This document shows positions 1 to 4,792 of a DNA stretch of 6,319 nt, one piece after another. A model generated the notes under the pieces. It was not told the DNA's origin. It did no database searches and was given only the letters and a program-made list of their open reading frames with translations. Origin of the DNA: Parcubacteria group bacterium SW_6_46_9 (lineage in GTDB: Bacteria; Patescibacteriota; Minisyncoccia; Phycocordibacterales; SW-6-46-9); NCBI GenBank assembly GCA_003022255.1, contig PXPA01000026.1, positions 6,841-13,159 of the forward strand, given 5' to 3'. Position 1 is the stretch's first letter. Each line of letters opens with the position of its first letter. Position numbers and translations under genes: made by a program.

Positions 1-1
1 C

Positions 2-118
2 AAAAAAGTCATTGAAACCCCAGCCGGTTGGACACAAAAACAAAACATAAATTCCGGCGATCAGCTGACTTTGGTTGGGCCGACCACAACAACGCCCGTT
101 GACTGCGGGTCTGATTGA
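2..118 (+). CDS. C-terminal end of an unidentified protein (5' end outside window)
   Basis: An open frame runs from the window edge through 38 codons to TGA at 116-118. The visible tail starts KKVIETPAGWTQKQ and ends in a Thr/Pro run followed by VDCGSD. A phrase like VIETPAGWTQ resembles the edge strand of secreted Cna-B or SdrD-B type beta-sandwich repeats, where 'PAGWT' is common, so a surface or exported protein is possible. That is a weak inference from a short segment. No terminator hairpin follows, and 127 nt separate it from nrdB. I would not name it. Confidence 0.5.
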   Translation, partial: KKVIETPAGWTQKQNINSGDQLTLVGPTTTTPVDCGSD

Positions 119-175
119 GAATACATTTTACAATTATGCAAGTCAGTTACCTACTGGCGAAAACGTTACGTGCAG

Positions 176-205
176 TCGGCACAAACCCAAATTTGGCGGT
201 ACAAT
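176..205 (+). promoter_or_regulatory. Candidate sigma-70 promoter for the nrdB-nrdA operon
   Basis: TCGGCA (176-181, 4 of 6 to the -35 consensus) lies 18 nt before TACAAT (200-205, 5 of 6 to the -10 consensus). Transcription would start near 212, leaving a leader of about 34 nt before ATG 246. A second, more distal pair is TTGACT (99-104) with TACATT (122-127) at 17-nt spacing, overlapping the end of the upstream gene. Neither can be chosen without transcript data. Confidence 0.35.
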
Positions 206-245
206 ATAACTACCGAAACAGATTATAAACTAATTACGTTCACTG

Positions 246-845
246 ATGCCCGACACCACCGTTACCTCACAAATCACCACCGACAAAGATATATCTGTTA
301 CCGAGGCTAAAGAAGAGATGAACCAAATAAGGAAACGAGATGGCCGGCTCGTGGATTTTGATATCCACAAAATTGTTGCGGCAGTCCATGCGGCTATGAA
401 AGCCAGCGAAGAAGGCTCAAATGACGACGCAAAACGCGTTGCCGAAGACGTGCTTAAAGAGTTGGCGAACCTAAAAAAGAAACACTCAGAGTTCATACCG
501 TCAGTTGAAGGAATCCAAGACCATGTTGAAAAAGCCCTAATGAAAGCCGATTTTACGGCAACCGCTAAGTCGTATATCCTTTACCGAAAAGAGCAAGCAA
601 AGAAACGAGAACGTAGTTTGTTCCGCCTGCGTCAGAACTTAAAGCCGTATGAGTATCCGGAGTTAGCCGAGTATGTTGATGCGATCCGGCACTCCTACTG
701 GATCCATACCGAGTTTAACTACACCAGCGATCAGGATGATTTCCGGACGAACGTAAACGAAGCCGAAAAGACTGCTATCGAGCACGCGATGCTGGCGATT
801 GCCCAAATTGAAGTAGCGGTAAAAACCTTCTGGGGCGATATCTAA
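246..845 (+). CDS. nrdB: Ribonucleotide reductase small subunit, N-terminal fragment: ATP-cone plus first helices (broken nrdB, 5' part)
   Basis: This is the first 199 codons of a class I ribonucleotide reductase radical-generating subunit. Residues 25 to about 115 form an ATP-cone (QIRKRDGRLVDFD at the start, then KALMKADFTATAKSYILYR near its end), the allosteric nucleotide-binding module. From about residue 130 (YEYPELAEYVDAIRHSYW) the small-subunit fold begins. It includes AIAQIEVAVKTFW, where Glu189 is the expected first metal ligand (Asp84 in E. coli). The frame ends at TAA 843-845, directly after FWGDI. The downstream open frame at 852-1586 is in the same frame and continues the protein, so 246-1586 is one gene with a premature stop at codon 200. 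Carrying the ATP-cone on NrdB rather than NrdA is known in a minority of class I systems. ATG 246 has no clear Shine-Dalgarno. ATG 318, preceded by purines and placed right at the ATP-cone start, is an alternative. Confidence 0.85.
   Translation: MPDTTVTSQITTDKDISVTEAKEEMNQIRKRDGRLVDFDIHKIVAAVHAAMKASEEGSNDDAKRVAEDVLKELANLKKKHSEFIPSVEGIQDHVEKALMKADFTATAKSYILYRKEQAKKRERSLFRLRQNLKPYEYPELAEYVDAIRHSYWIHTEFNYTSDQDDFRTNVNEAEKTAIEHAMLAIAQIEVAVKTFWGDI
843..845 (+). other. Premature in-frame TAA inside nrdB
   Basis: The reading is FWGDI-stop-KRMPKPEIGAVG. From my memory of the family, relatives read FWG(N/D)(I/L)YKR(M/F)PKPEI, so the stop replaces a usually conserved tyrosine. A single C-to-A or T-to-A change in TAC or TAT is enough. 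There is no frame change, which argues against a homopolymer length error. ATG 852 follows six bases later, so restart is conceivable, but no ribosome binding site is visible. Confidence 0.8.
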
Positions 846-851
846 AAACGA

Positions 852-1586
852 ATGCCCAAGCCGGAAATTGGCGCAGTCGGTGCGACGTTTGCTGAGAGTG
901 AGGTTCGGCACATGGAGGCCTACTCGCATCTGCTTGAAGTGCTGGGCTTAAATGATCGCTTCGAAGATCTGGAAGATGTTTCGGCAATCCAGAAGCGCAT
1001 GGATTATCTTGAGGATGTGGCCGCACCAACCGCGTCGGCAACTGACCGTGAGTACACGCAGTCAATTCTTTTGTTTTCGCTTTTCATTGAGCATGTATCT
1101 TTGTTCAGTCAGTTCCTGATCATTATGTCCTTCAACAAGTATGAGAATCTGTTCTCGGGAATTTCCAATGTTGTTGAGGCTACCTCAAAAGAGGAGCAGA
1201 TTCACGGCCAGTTCGGTATTGATGTTGTTAGCCGTATTCAGCAGGAGCAGCCGGAATGGTTTGATGATGAGTACGAATCGTCGGTTCGGGAGTTGTGTCG
1301 GGACGTACTGGTAGCAGAAAAAGAGATAGTTGACTGGATATTTGCTGACGGTGAGTTAGATTTTTTGCCAAAAGATGTCGTTGTGGCGTTTATCAAAAAC
1401 CGCATGAACAACTCGCTTGAATCAATTGGCTACGAACCTGAATTTGATACCGATGATGAGTTAGTTGATCAAACACGTTGGTTTGACGAAGAAATTGTTG
1501 CCACCAAACACGTTGACTTTTTTGAAAAACGCTCGATCAACTACAGTAAGCGCACGCAGAGTGTCACCTCCGACGATTTGTTCTAA
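852..1586 (+). CDS. nrdB: Ribonucleotide reductase small subunit, C-terminal fragment (broken nrdB, 3' part)
   Basis: This stretch holds 244 codons in the same frame as 246-845 and carries most of the ferritin-like diiron core. FAESEVRHMEAYSHLL supplies Glu17 and His20 (E. coli Glu115, His118) and Tyr24 at the radical tyrosine position (Tyr122). FIEHVSLFSQF supplies Glu80 (Glu204). SKEEQIH supplies Glu115 and His118 (Glu238, His241). The remaining ligand lies in the upstream fragment. The end, SVTSDDLF, is the usual flexible tail by which NrdB docks on NrdA, and the TAA at 1584-1586 falls where the family ends. ATG 852 is simply the first methionine after the stop and has no Shine-Dalgarno, so I regard this as the back half of a disrupted gene rather than an independent one. 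nrdA starts 51 nt downstream in the same orientation, as in an operon. Confidence 0.87.
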   Translation: MPKPEIGAVGATFAESEVRHMEAYSHLLEVLGLNDRFEDLEDVSAIQKRMDYLEDVAAPTASATDREYTQSILLFSLFIEHVSLFSQFLIIMSFNKYENLFSGISNVVEATSKEEQIHGQFGIDVVSRIQQEQPEWFDDEYESSVRELCRDVLVAEKEIVDWIFADGELDFLPKDVVVAFIKNRMNNSLESIGYEPEFDTDDELVDQTRWFDEEIVATKHVDFFEKRSINYSKRTQSVTSDDLF

Positions 1587-1637
1587 TTACCACAGGTTGG
1601 TTTTGTTTTTATCACCGTAATCAACTTCAATTATCAA

Positions 1638-2702
1638 ATGGACTGGTTAAACGAAGAATCACGAAAATTTTTACGCCGTGGTTACCTTGTCGGTGACCAA
1701 ACGCCCGAAGAGCGTATTGAAGAAATCTCCGATGCGGCGGCAGATTACTTGGATAAACCGGAGTTTGCCGACAAGTTCCAGGAGTATATGTCCAAAGGCT
1801 ACATTGCACCGGCCTCACCGGTATGGTCAAACTTTGGGCTTGATCGGGGCTTGCCGATTAGCTGTTTTGGCTCTCATATCTCCGATTACATGGGTTCAAT
1901 CCTTTATACCCAGGCGGAGGTTGGCATGATGAGTAAGATGGGCGGTGGCACGTCGGCGGATTTTAGTAACTTACGTGAGCGTGGAGCGGAAATAACAGAC
2001 AACGGTACCTCCAACGGTCCAGTCCATTTTATGGAGCTTTTCGAGAAAATGGTTGAGGTTGCCAGCCAGGGTGATGTTCGGCGGGGTAATATTGCTGCGT
2101 ACTTAAATGTAAAGCATCCAGATATTGACGAGTTTCTGGATATCGGTACGGAAGGCCATCCGATTCAGGGAATTACCCACGGGGTGGTCGTAGAGGACGA
2201 CTGGATGCAGGAGATGGTTGACGGTGACGAAAACAAACGCGAAACGTGGGCAAAAATTATTCAACGGCGTGGTGAGATCGGCTATCCGTACATTCTCTTT
2301 AAAGGCAATGCCAACGAGAACACGGTTGATGTCTATAAAGACAAGGACACGTACGAGATTGAGGCTAGCAATCTCTGCTCAGAGATTATGCTGCCGACAA
2401 CCGAGACCGAGTCCTTTGTCTGTTGTTTGAGCTCAATCAACCTGCGCCACTACAATGAGTGGAAGGATACCGACCTGGTGGAAACAATGACCTACTTCCT
2501 GGATGCGGTGATCGAAGACTTTATCCAAAGCCTAGAGGAGTACCGTGATTCGGATAGCCGAGAAGATCAGCTCACCTTTGAGTACATGAAGCGATCGTAT
2601 AACTTCGCTAAGCGCCACCGGGCGATCGGGGTTAGCGCACTCGGCTGGCACTCACTACTACAATCAAAAGGTATTGCCCTAGAAAGCGAAGAGGCTGATT
2701 GA
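1638..2702 (+). CDS. nrdA: Ribonucleotide reductase large subunit, N-terminal and active-site fragment (broken nrdA, 5' part)
   Basis: These are the first 354 codons of the class I catalytic subunit, which reduces ribonucleoside diphosphates. The protein begins directly with MDWLNEESRKFLRRGYL and has no ATP-cone, matching the presence of that domain on NrdB. Visible catalytic residues are Cys76 in GLPISCF (E. coli Cys225), Asn245, Cys247 and Glu249 in SNLCSEI (Asn437, Cys439, Glu441) and Cys262 in FVCCLSS (Cys462). Other family landmarks are VGMMSKMGGGTS, QGDVRRG and HRAIGVSALGWHSLLQSKG. The frame runs into TGA 2700-2702 just after LESEEAD, where the family continues into a helical stretch before EPE(L/V)L. 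That stretch is missing and the remainder lies one frame over. No Shine-Dalgarno is seen before ATG 1638, but the start fits the family. Confidence 0.88.
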   Translation: MDWLNEESRKFLRRGYLVGDQTPEERIEEISDAAADYLDKPEFADKFQEYMSKGYIAPASPVWSNFGLDRGLPISCFGSHISDYMGSILYTQAEVGMMSKMGGGTSADFSNLRERGAEITDNGTSNGPVHFMELFEKMVEVASQGDVRRGNIAAYLNVKHPDIDEFLDIGTEGHPIQGITHGVVVEDDWMQEMVDGDENKRETWAKIIQRRGEIGYPYILFKGNANENTVDVYKDKDTYEIEASNLCSEIMLPTTETESFVCCLSSINLRHYNEWKDTDLVETMTYFLDAVIEDFIQSLEEYRDSDSREDQLTFEYMKRSYNFAKRHRAIGVSALGWHSLLQSKGIALESEEAD

Positions 2703-2709
2703 ACCAGAG
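2683..2709 (+). other. Deletion and frameshift junction inside nrdA
   Basis: In the upstream frame this stretch reads ESEEAD-stop, fitting the family up to SEEA. In the downstream frame the same bases read KAKRLIEPE, fitting the family from roughly A-K-R-L to EPEVL. The first frame is closed at 2700 and the second is closed upstream by TAG 2680-2682. From memory, relatives have about 25-30 residues between these two points, so a segment has been lost. Its length must leave remainder 2 when divided by 3. The doubly readable bases suggest slippage between two short direct repeats near GCGAAGAGGCT, leaving one copy. Confidence 0.7.
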
Positions 2710-3234
2710 GTGCTTGACGGGTACGGGCGTCGCAATACAACAACAATGGCAATTGCGCCGACCACATCCTCCTCGTTTATCCTCGGTCAGGAGTCACAAA
2801 GCATTGAACCACTAATGAGCAACTGTTATGTGAAAGACTTGGCAAAAATCAAAACAACGATTCGTAACCCGTACTTGAAAGACGTACTACAAGAGCATGA
2901 TAAAGATGACATGGAGATTTGGGATAGCATTCGTGATAATGACGGTTCGGTACAGCACCTGGACTTTCTTACCGATCACGAGAAGAAAGTCTTCCGTACG
3001 TATGCGGAGATGGACCAGGCGAAGATTATTGAGCAAGCGGCGGTCCGCCAGCAGTACATTGATCAAGGGCAGTCACTGAATGTTATGGTTGGTCCGGATA
3101 CGCCGGCAAGCGACATTAATGACTTATATCTGAAGGCGTGGCGCAACGGGGTAAAGGCACTCTACTACCAGCACTCTATGAACGCCGCCCAGCAGATGAC
3201 AAGAGAAAAGATTTGTGAGTCTTGCGAAGCATAA
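2710..3234 (+). CDS. nrdA: Ribonucleotide reductase large subunit, C-terminal fragment (broken nrdA, 3' part)
   Basis: This frame, listed from GTG 2710 but coding-like back to about 2683, encodes the C-terminal third of class I NrdA. It shows YGRRNTTTMAIAPTTSSSFILGQESQSIEPLMSNCYVKDLAK, a barrel segment with the PTTSSS phosphate-binding turn. It then has GSVQHLDFLTDHEKKVF, QEYIDQGQ-like QQYIDQGQSLN and ALYYQHSMNAAQQ. Tyr152-Tyr153 correspond to the radical-transfer pair Tyr730-Tyr731 of E. coli. The tail CESCEA gives Cys169 and Cys172, the redox-shuttle cysteines. GTG 2710 is not a convincing start: there is no ribosome binding site and family sequence continues upstream of it (IEPE). It is the back half of the gene at 1638-2702, separated by a deletion and frame change, and would not make a working enzyme alone. 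Confidence 0.87.
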   Translation: MLDGYGRRNTTTMAIAPTTSSSFILGQESQSIEPLMSNCYVKDLAKIKTTIRNPYLKDVLQEHDKDDMEIWDSIRDNDGSVQHLDFLTDHEKKVFRTYAEMDQAKIIEQAAVRQQYIDQGQSLNVMVGPDTPASDINDLYLKAWRNGVKALYYQHSMNAAQQMTREKICESCEA

Positions 3235-3243
3235 CGCTCTCTC

Positions 3244-3430
3244 GCACCCCGGTGCTGACAGGTACGCTCGCATCCCAGCGTGATGCTCGCTCAATTCTCG
3301 CAGAAAATTATAAATCATGCATTTTCTGCTCCGAAGCCCTGTCAGGACCGAGGTGCTCGTTCGTTTATCGCATTCCTGAATTTATGTGATTTATACAGAC
3401 TTGCTAAGGAAGTGCTGTGATGAGGTCTAT
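3244..3430 (+). ncRNA. Structured element, copy 1 of a tandem pair (unrecognised RNA motif)
   Basis: Copy 1 starts 10 nt after the nrdA stop. Hairpin 1 pairs GCATC (3270-3274) with GATGC (3282-3286) around the loop CCAGCGT. Hairpin 2 pairs GCAGAAAAT (3300-3308) with ATTTTCTGC (3321-3329) around a 12-nt loop ending CATGC, with TTC/GAA (3295-3297 with 3333-3335) stacked outside an internal loop. Both sit inside a long helix pairing 3244-3262 with 3338-3356 (18 of 20 positions). A 3' box, CTTGCTAAG then AGTGCTGT (3400-3418), follows. The same parts recur 198 nt downstream. It may be an independent RNA or a long 3' UTR of nrdA, and no promoter was found. I do not recognise it as any known riboswitch or RNA class. 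Confidence 0.5.
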
Positions 3431-3450
3431 TTAAAATTAAGCCCGTGTCA

Positions 3451-3630
3451 TGCTTCGGTACGAAAAAATCTCCAGCGTAGATTTTGGTTCAGTCCTCGTC
3501 GACAATCGTAGACCATGCATTGTCGACTGCGGAGCCTCTTCAGGAAAGAGGTACTCAGTTATTTGTGCATACCCAACTTACATTTTCTTTTATGGTTCTT
3601 GCTAAGTGAGTGCTGTAACCGAGCTATAAA
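3451..3630 (+). ncRNA. Structured element, copy 2 of a tandem pair (unrecognised RNA motif)
   Basis: Copy 2 shares GGTACG (3457-3462), the loop CCAGCGT (3472-3478), CTCG, the CATGCATT loop edge, TCAGGA...GAGGT.CTC (3540-3556) and CTTGCTAAG..AGTGCTGT (3598-3616). Hand alignment over the first 100 nt gives roughly 70% identity with copy 1. Stems are rebuilt with different pairs: AAAATCT with AGATTTT (3465-3471, 3479-3485) and GTCGACAAT with ATTGTCGAC (3498-3506, 3519-3527). It also forms CCTCTT with AAGAGG (3535-3540, 3546-3551) around CAGGA, and GTACTCA with TGAGTGC (3551-3557, 3607-3613). The two last helices share one base, so they may be alternatives at their boundary. It lacks the long enclosing helix of copy 1. 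Confidence 0.5.
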
Positions 3631-3658
3631 GCATTGCTGTAGCTTATAAGGTTATCCA

Positions 3659-3690
3659 AAAACACTGCCAGAGCGGTGTTTTATATATCG
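3659..3690 (+). terminator. Intrinsic terminator after the tandem RNA elements
   Basis: AAAACACTGC (3659-3668) pairs with GCGGTGTTTT (3673-3682) around CAGA, with one T-G wobble that works only in the plus-strand RNA. It is followed by the T-rich ATATAT. It would end transcription coming from nrdA and the two structured elements. The core resembles the rnpB terminator at 4263-4290. Confidence 0.6.
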
Positions 3691-3745
3691 GATAATTAGT
3701 CAAGAAGGCAGCTATTACAAAGCTGAAACTAACGAATTCTTGAAA

Positions 3746-3779
3746 TAAAAAAGCCTCAAATTTATATACCGCTGAGGCT
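3746..3779 (-). terminator. Intrinsic terminator of the minus-strand small gene
   Basis: Read on the minus strand, AGCCTCA (3779-3773) pairs with TGAGGCT (3758-3752) around a 14-nt loop and runs into a T tract (3751-3747). It lies 14 nt past the stop codon of the 102-residue gene, facing the plus-strand terminator at 3659-3690, so the two units converge here. Confidence 0.7.
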
Positions 3780-3793
3780 AATGCGGTGTGAAG

Positions 3794-4102
3794 CTACCAA
3801 TATAGCTCCACGTAGTGAATTGGGGCGCTTAGACGTGAGTGGCGCCACCAAAACTTGAGTTGTACAACTTGTGCTTGCTGTCCCATGTGAAGTGTGTCCG
3901 GCCCGAATGAATTCATCATCGGTGGAGATCCACGAGTTAGAATCGACCCTTGGATTTCACCTTCCTGGTACAACGATATGGTTTTTTCGAATCCGAACGG
4001 GTGCTCTTTTACTACTCCTGACGCGTAATGGTAGTCTACGTCGATAAATATGAAGAAGACGACGAAGAGCAACACAGTGCCAATACCGATAGCTTTTTTC
4101 AT
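3794..4102 (-). CDS. Small membrane-anchored or exported protein of unknown function
   Basis: This is a 102-residue protein. It opens with MKKAIGIGTVLLFVVFFIFIDVDY: two lysines followed by about 16 hydrophobic residues, a signal-anchor or signal peptide with no obvious cleavage box or lipobox. The remaining 75 or so residues are soluble, with aromatic and beta-like stretches (KTISLYQEGEIQGS, QVVQLKFWWRHSR, IHYVELYW) and no cysteine. A small extracytoplasmic beta domain is plausible. I do not recognise a family. Reality of the gene is supported by a good promoter 38 nt upstream (4140-4167) and a terminator just after the TAG stop. The start codon has no Shine-Dalgarno. It stands alone between the nrd region and rnpB, so neighbours give no functional hint. 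Confidence 0.65.
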   Translation of the reverse strand: MKKAIGIGTVLLFVVFFIFIDVDYHYASGVVKEHPFGFEKTISLYQEGEIQGSILTRGSPPMMNSFGPDTLHMGQQAQVVQLKFWWRHSRLSAPIHYVELYW

Positions 4103-4139
4103 GGGTACAAGTATGCTTGTGGGAGGACAGTCCAGTAAA

Positions 4140-4167
4140 ATAATAACGTACTTAAATAATATGTCAA
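4140..4167 (-). promoter_or_regulatory. Sigma-70 type promoter for the minus-strand small gene
   Basis: On the minus strand, a perfect TTGACA (4167-4162) is followed after 16 nt by TATTAT (4145-4140, 5 of 6 to the -10 consensus). Transcription would start near 4133, giving a leader of about 30 nt before ATG 4102. Confidence 0.65.
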
Positions 4168-4262
4168 GTAAATTAAGGAGGTTCTATTTTTACAAAAGCT
4201 GGAAGATGAATGTTTATATTAAAAGCTCAAAGATATCAGATTGGGCGCCTCATGATACATAC

Positions 4263-4290
4263 AAAAACACCGCCAGACGGCGGTGTTTTT
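4263..4290 (-). terminator. Intrinsic terminator of rnpB
   Basis: AAAAACACCGCC (4263-4274) and GGCGGTGTTTTT (4279-4290) form a perfect 12-bp stem with a 4-nt loop. In the minus direction it follows the 3' end of RNase P RNA by about 10 nt. Being symmetric, with T runs on both strands, it could stop transcription from either side. Confidence 0.85.
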
Positions 4291-4299
4291 ACATGTATT

Positions 4300-4723
4300 G
4301 ATGGTGTGTCGGTAAGCCGAATTATGTTGAACCTGCGTGGCAGGTTGGTAATCATTTATCTGGGCCGAGCTGTTGCCAGCCGGCTCAAGCGGCTCTCCCC
4401 CACCACTTTTGTATCCTAAGCTAAATATACCACTTTACCTAGGTAACAAAAGTGGTGGGGGAACGGCCTTGCACACACGTTCGGATTTTGCCGTTGCACC
4501 CCCTCACTTGCATGCAAGTGAGGGGCTACGCCATTTTTTCAGCATGCGGCGCTCTTCGTTGTTGCCAACAAAGGCGTTTCTGTTCGCACCGCGAGGCTTG
4601 CCATGTACCGAATTGGTGCACGGCTTCGCCCGACGGGAATTACCCGCAACGTGCTCCACACAATACGTGCGGGTGTGTTCGGACTTTCCTCCTAACAAAA
4701 GTCAGGCGATTACCAGACACACC
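4300..4723 (-). ncRNA. rnpB: RNase P RNA, bacterial class A type
   Basis: This is the catalytic RNA of RNase P, which trims tRNA 5' leaders. On the minus strand, conserved region I reads GGAGGAAAGTCC (4692-4681) and conserved region V reads AGATAAATGATTACC (4361-4347), the two halves around P4. The ends pair as P1: GGTGTGTC-T-GGTAA at 4723-4710 with TTACCGACACACC at 4315-4303, 13 pairs with one bulge. Other matches to the E. coli layout are GCAAGGCCG, CGCTTGAGCC and TTCGGCTTACCG. A small hairpin AACCTGC-CAC-GCAGGTT (4346-4330) follows region V, as in E. coli. Length is about 424 nt, slightly longer than E. coli (377). Unusual parts are a perfect 26-bp palindrome in the P12 position (4500-4525) and a 17-bp helix (4396-4412 with 4446-4462) where P15-P17 should be, with no GGU seen in the L15 position. 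The open frames overlapping this stretch are not genes. Confidence 0.93.
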
Positions 4724-4729
4724 GGTAAT

Positions 4730-4757
4730 ATGATACAATATTTTCGTATATAATCAA
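4730..4757 (-). promoter_or_regulatory. Promoter of rnpB
   Basis: On the minus strand, TTGATT (4757-4752) and TATCAT (4735-4730, 5 of 6 to the -10 consensus) are spaced by 16 nt. This places the start at about 4723, exactly the first G of the P1 helix. Confidence 0.65.
4749..4754 (+). promoter_or_regulatory. Candidate -10 box for murJ
   Basis: A perfect TATAAT lies 38 nt before the murJ ATG, with a predicted start near 4761. No good -35 is found 16-18 nt upstream and there is no TG extension, so this is a partial promoter call. The box overlaps the rnpB -35 on the opposite strand. Confidence 0.4.
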
Positions 4758-4792
4758 CTTTTTGCGTCTGGCAACGTTTAGTTTTCACTTGT

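Noticed and set aside
198..214. NrdR box upstream of nrdB
   Set aside because: GGTACAATATAACTACC has a weak likeness to the AT-rich NrdR box, but lacks inner symmetry and has no second box at the usual distance.
843..845. TAA read as tyrosine through an altered genetic code
   Set aside because: TAA also stands at the family-expected ends of nrdB (1584-1586, after SDDLF) and nrdA (3232-3234, after CESCEA), so it works as a stop here.
2690..2712. Intron or intein interrupting nrdA
   Set aside because: Family sequence is missing at the junction, not interrupted by added sequence.
2710..2712. GTG 2710 as the true start of an independent gene
   Set aside because: There is no ribosome binding site, and family sequence (IEPE) continues upstream in the same frame; it is the back half of nrdA.
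2709..2725. Near match between nrdA (2709-2725) and the start of copy 1 (3251-3266)
   Set aside because: Fifteen of sixteen bases match with one gap, but the nrdA stretch is explained by coding, and a gapped match this long is near chance level for all comparisons in the window.
3338..3358. SRP RNA domain IV
   Set aside because: GTCAGGACCGAGG resembles the SRP loop, but the surrounding hairpin and the second copy do not keep the required symmetric loop.
3244..3630. CRISPR array, integron attC sites or glycine-type tandem riboswitch for the repeated elements
   Set aside because: There are only two long diverged copies, no spacers, no attC core motifs, no integrase, and no match to glycine aptamer core sequences.
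4176..4181. Strong AGGAGG Shine-Dalgarno on the plus strand
   Set aside because: No start codon lies 5-10 nt downstream; the nearest ATG is 25 nt away and opens only a weak frame that runs into the rnpB terminator.
4373..4753. Open frames on both strands over 4373-4753
   Set aside because: They overlie the RNase P RNA, whose conserved regions and pairings explain the sequence.
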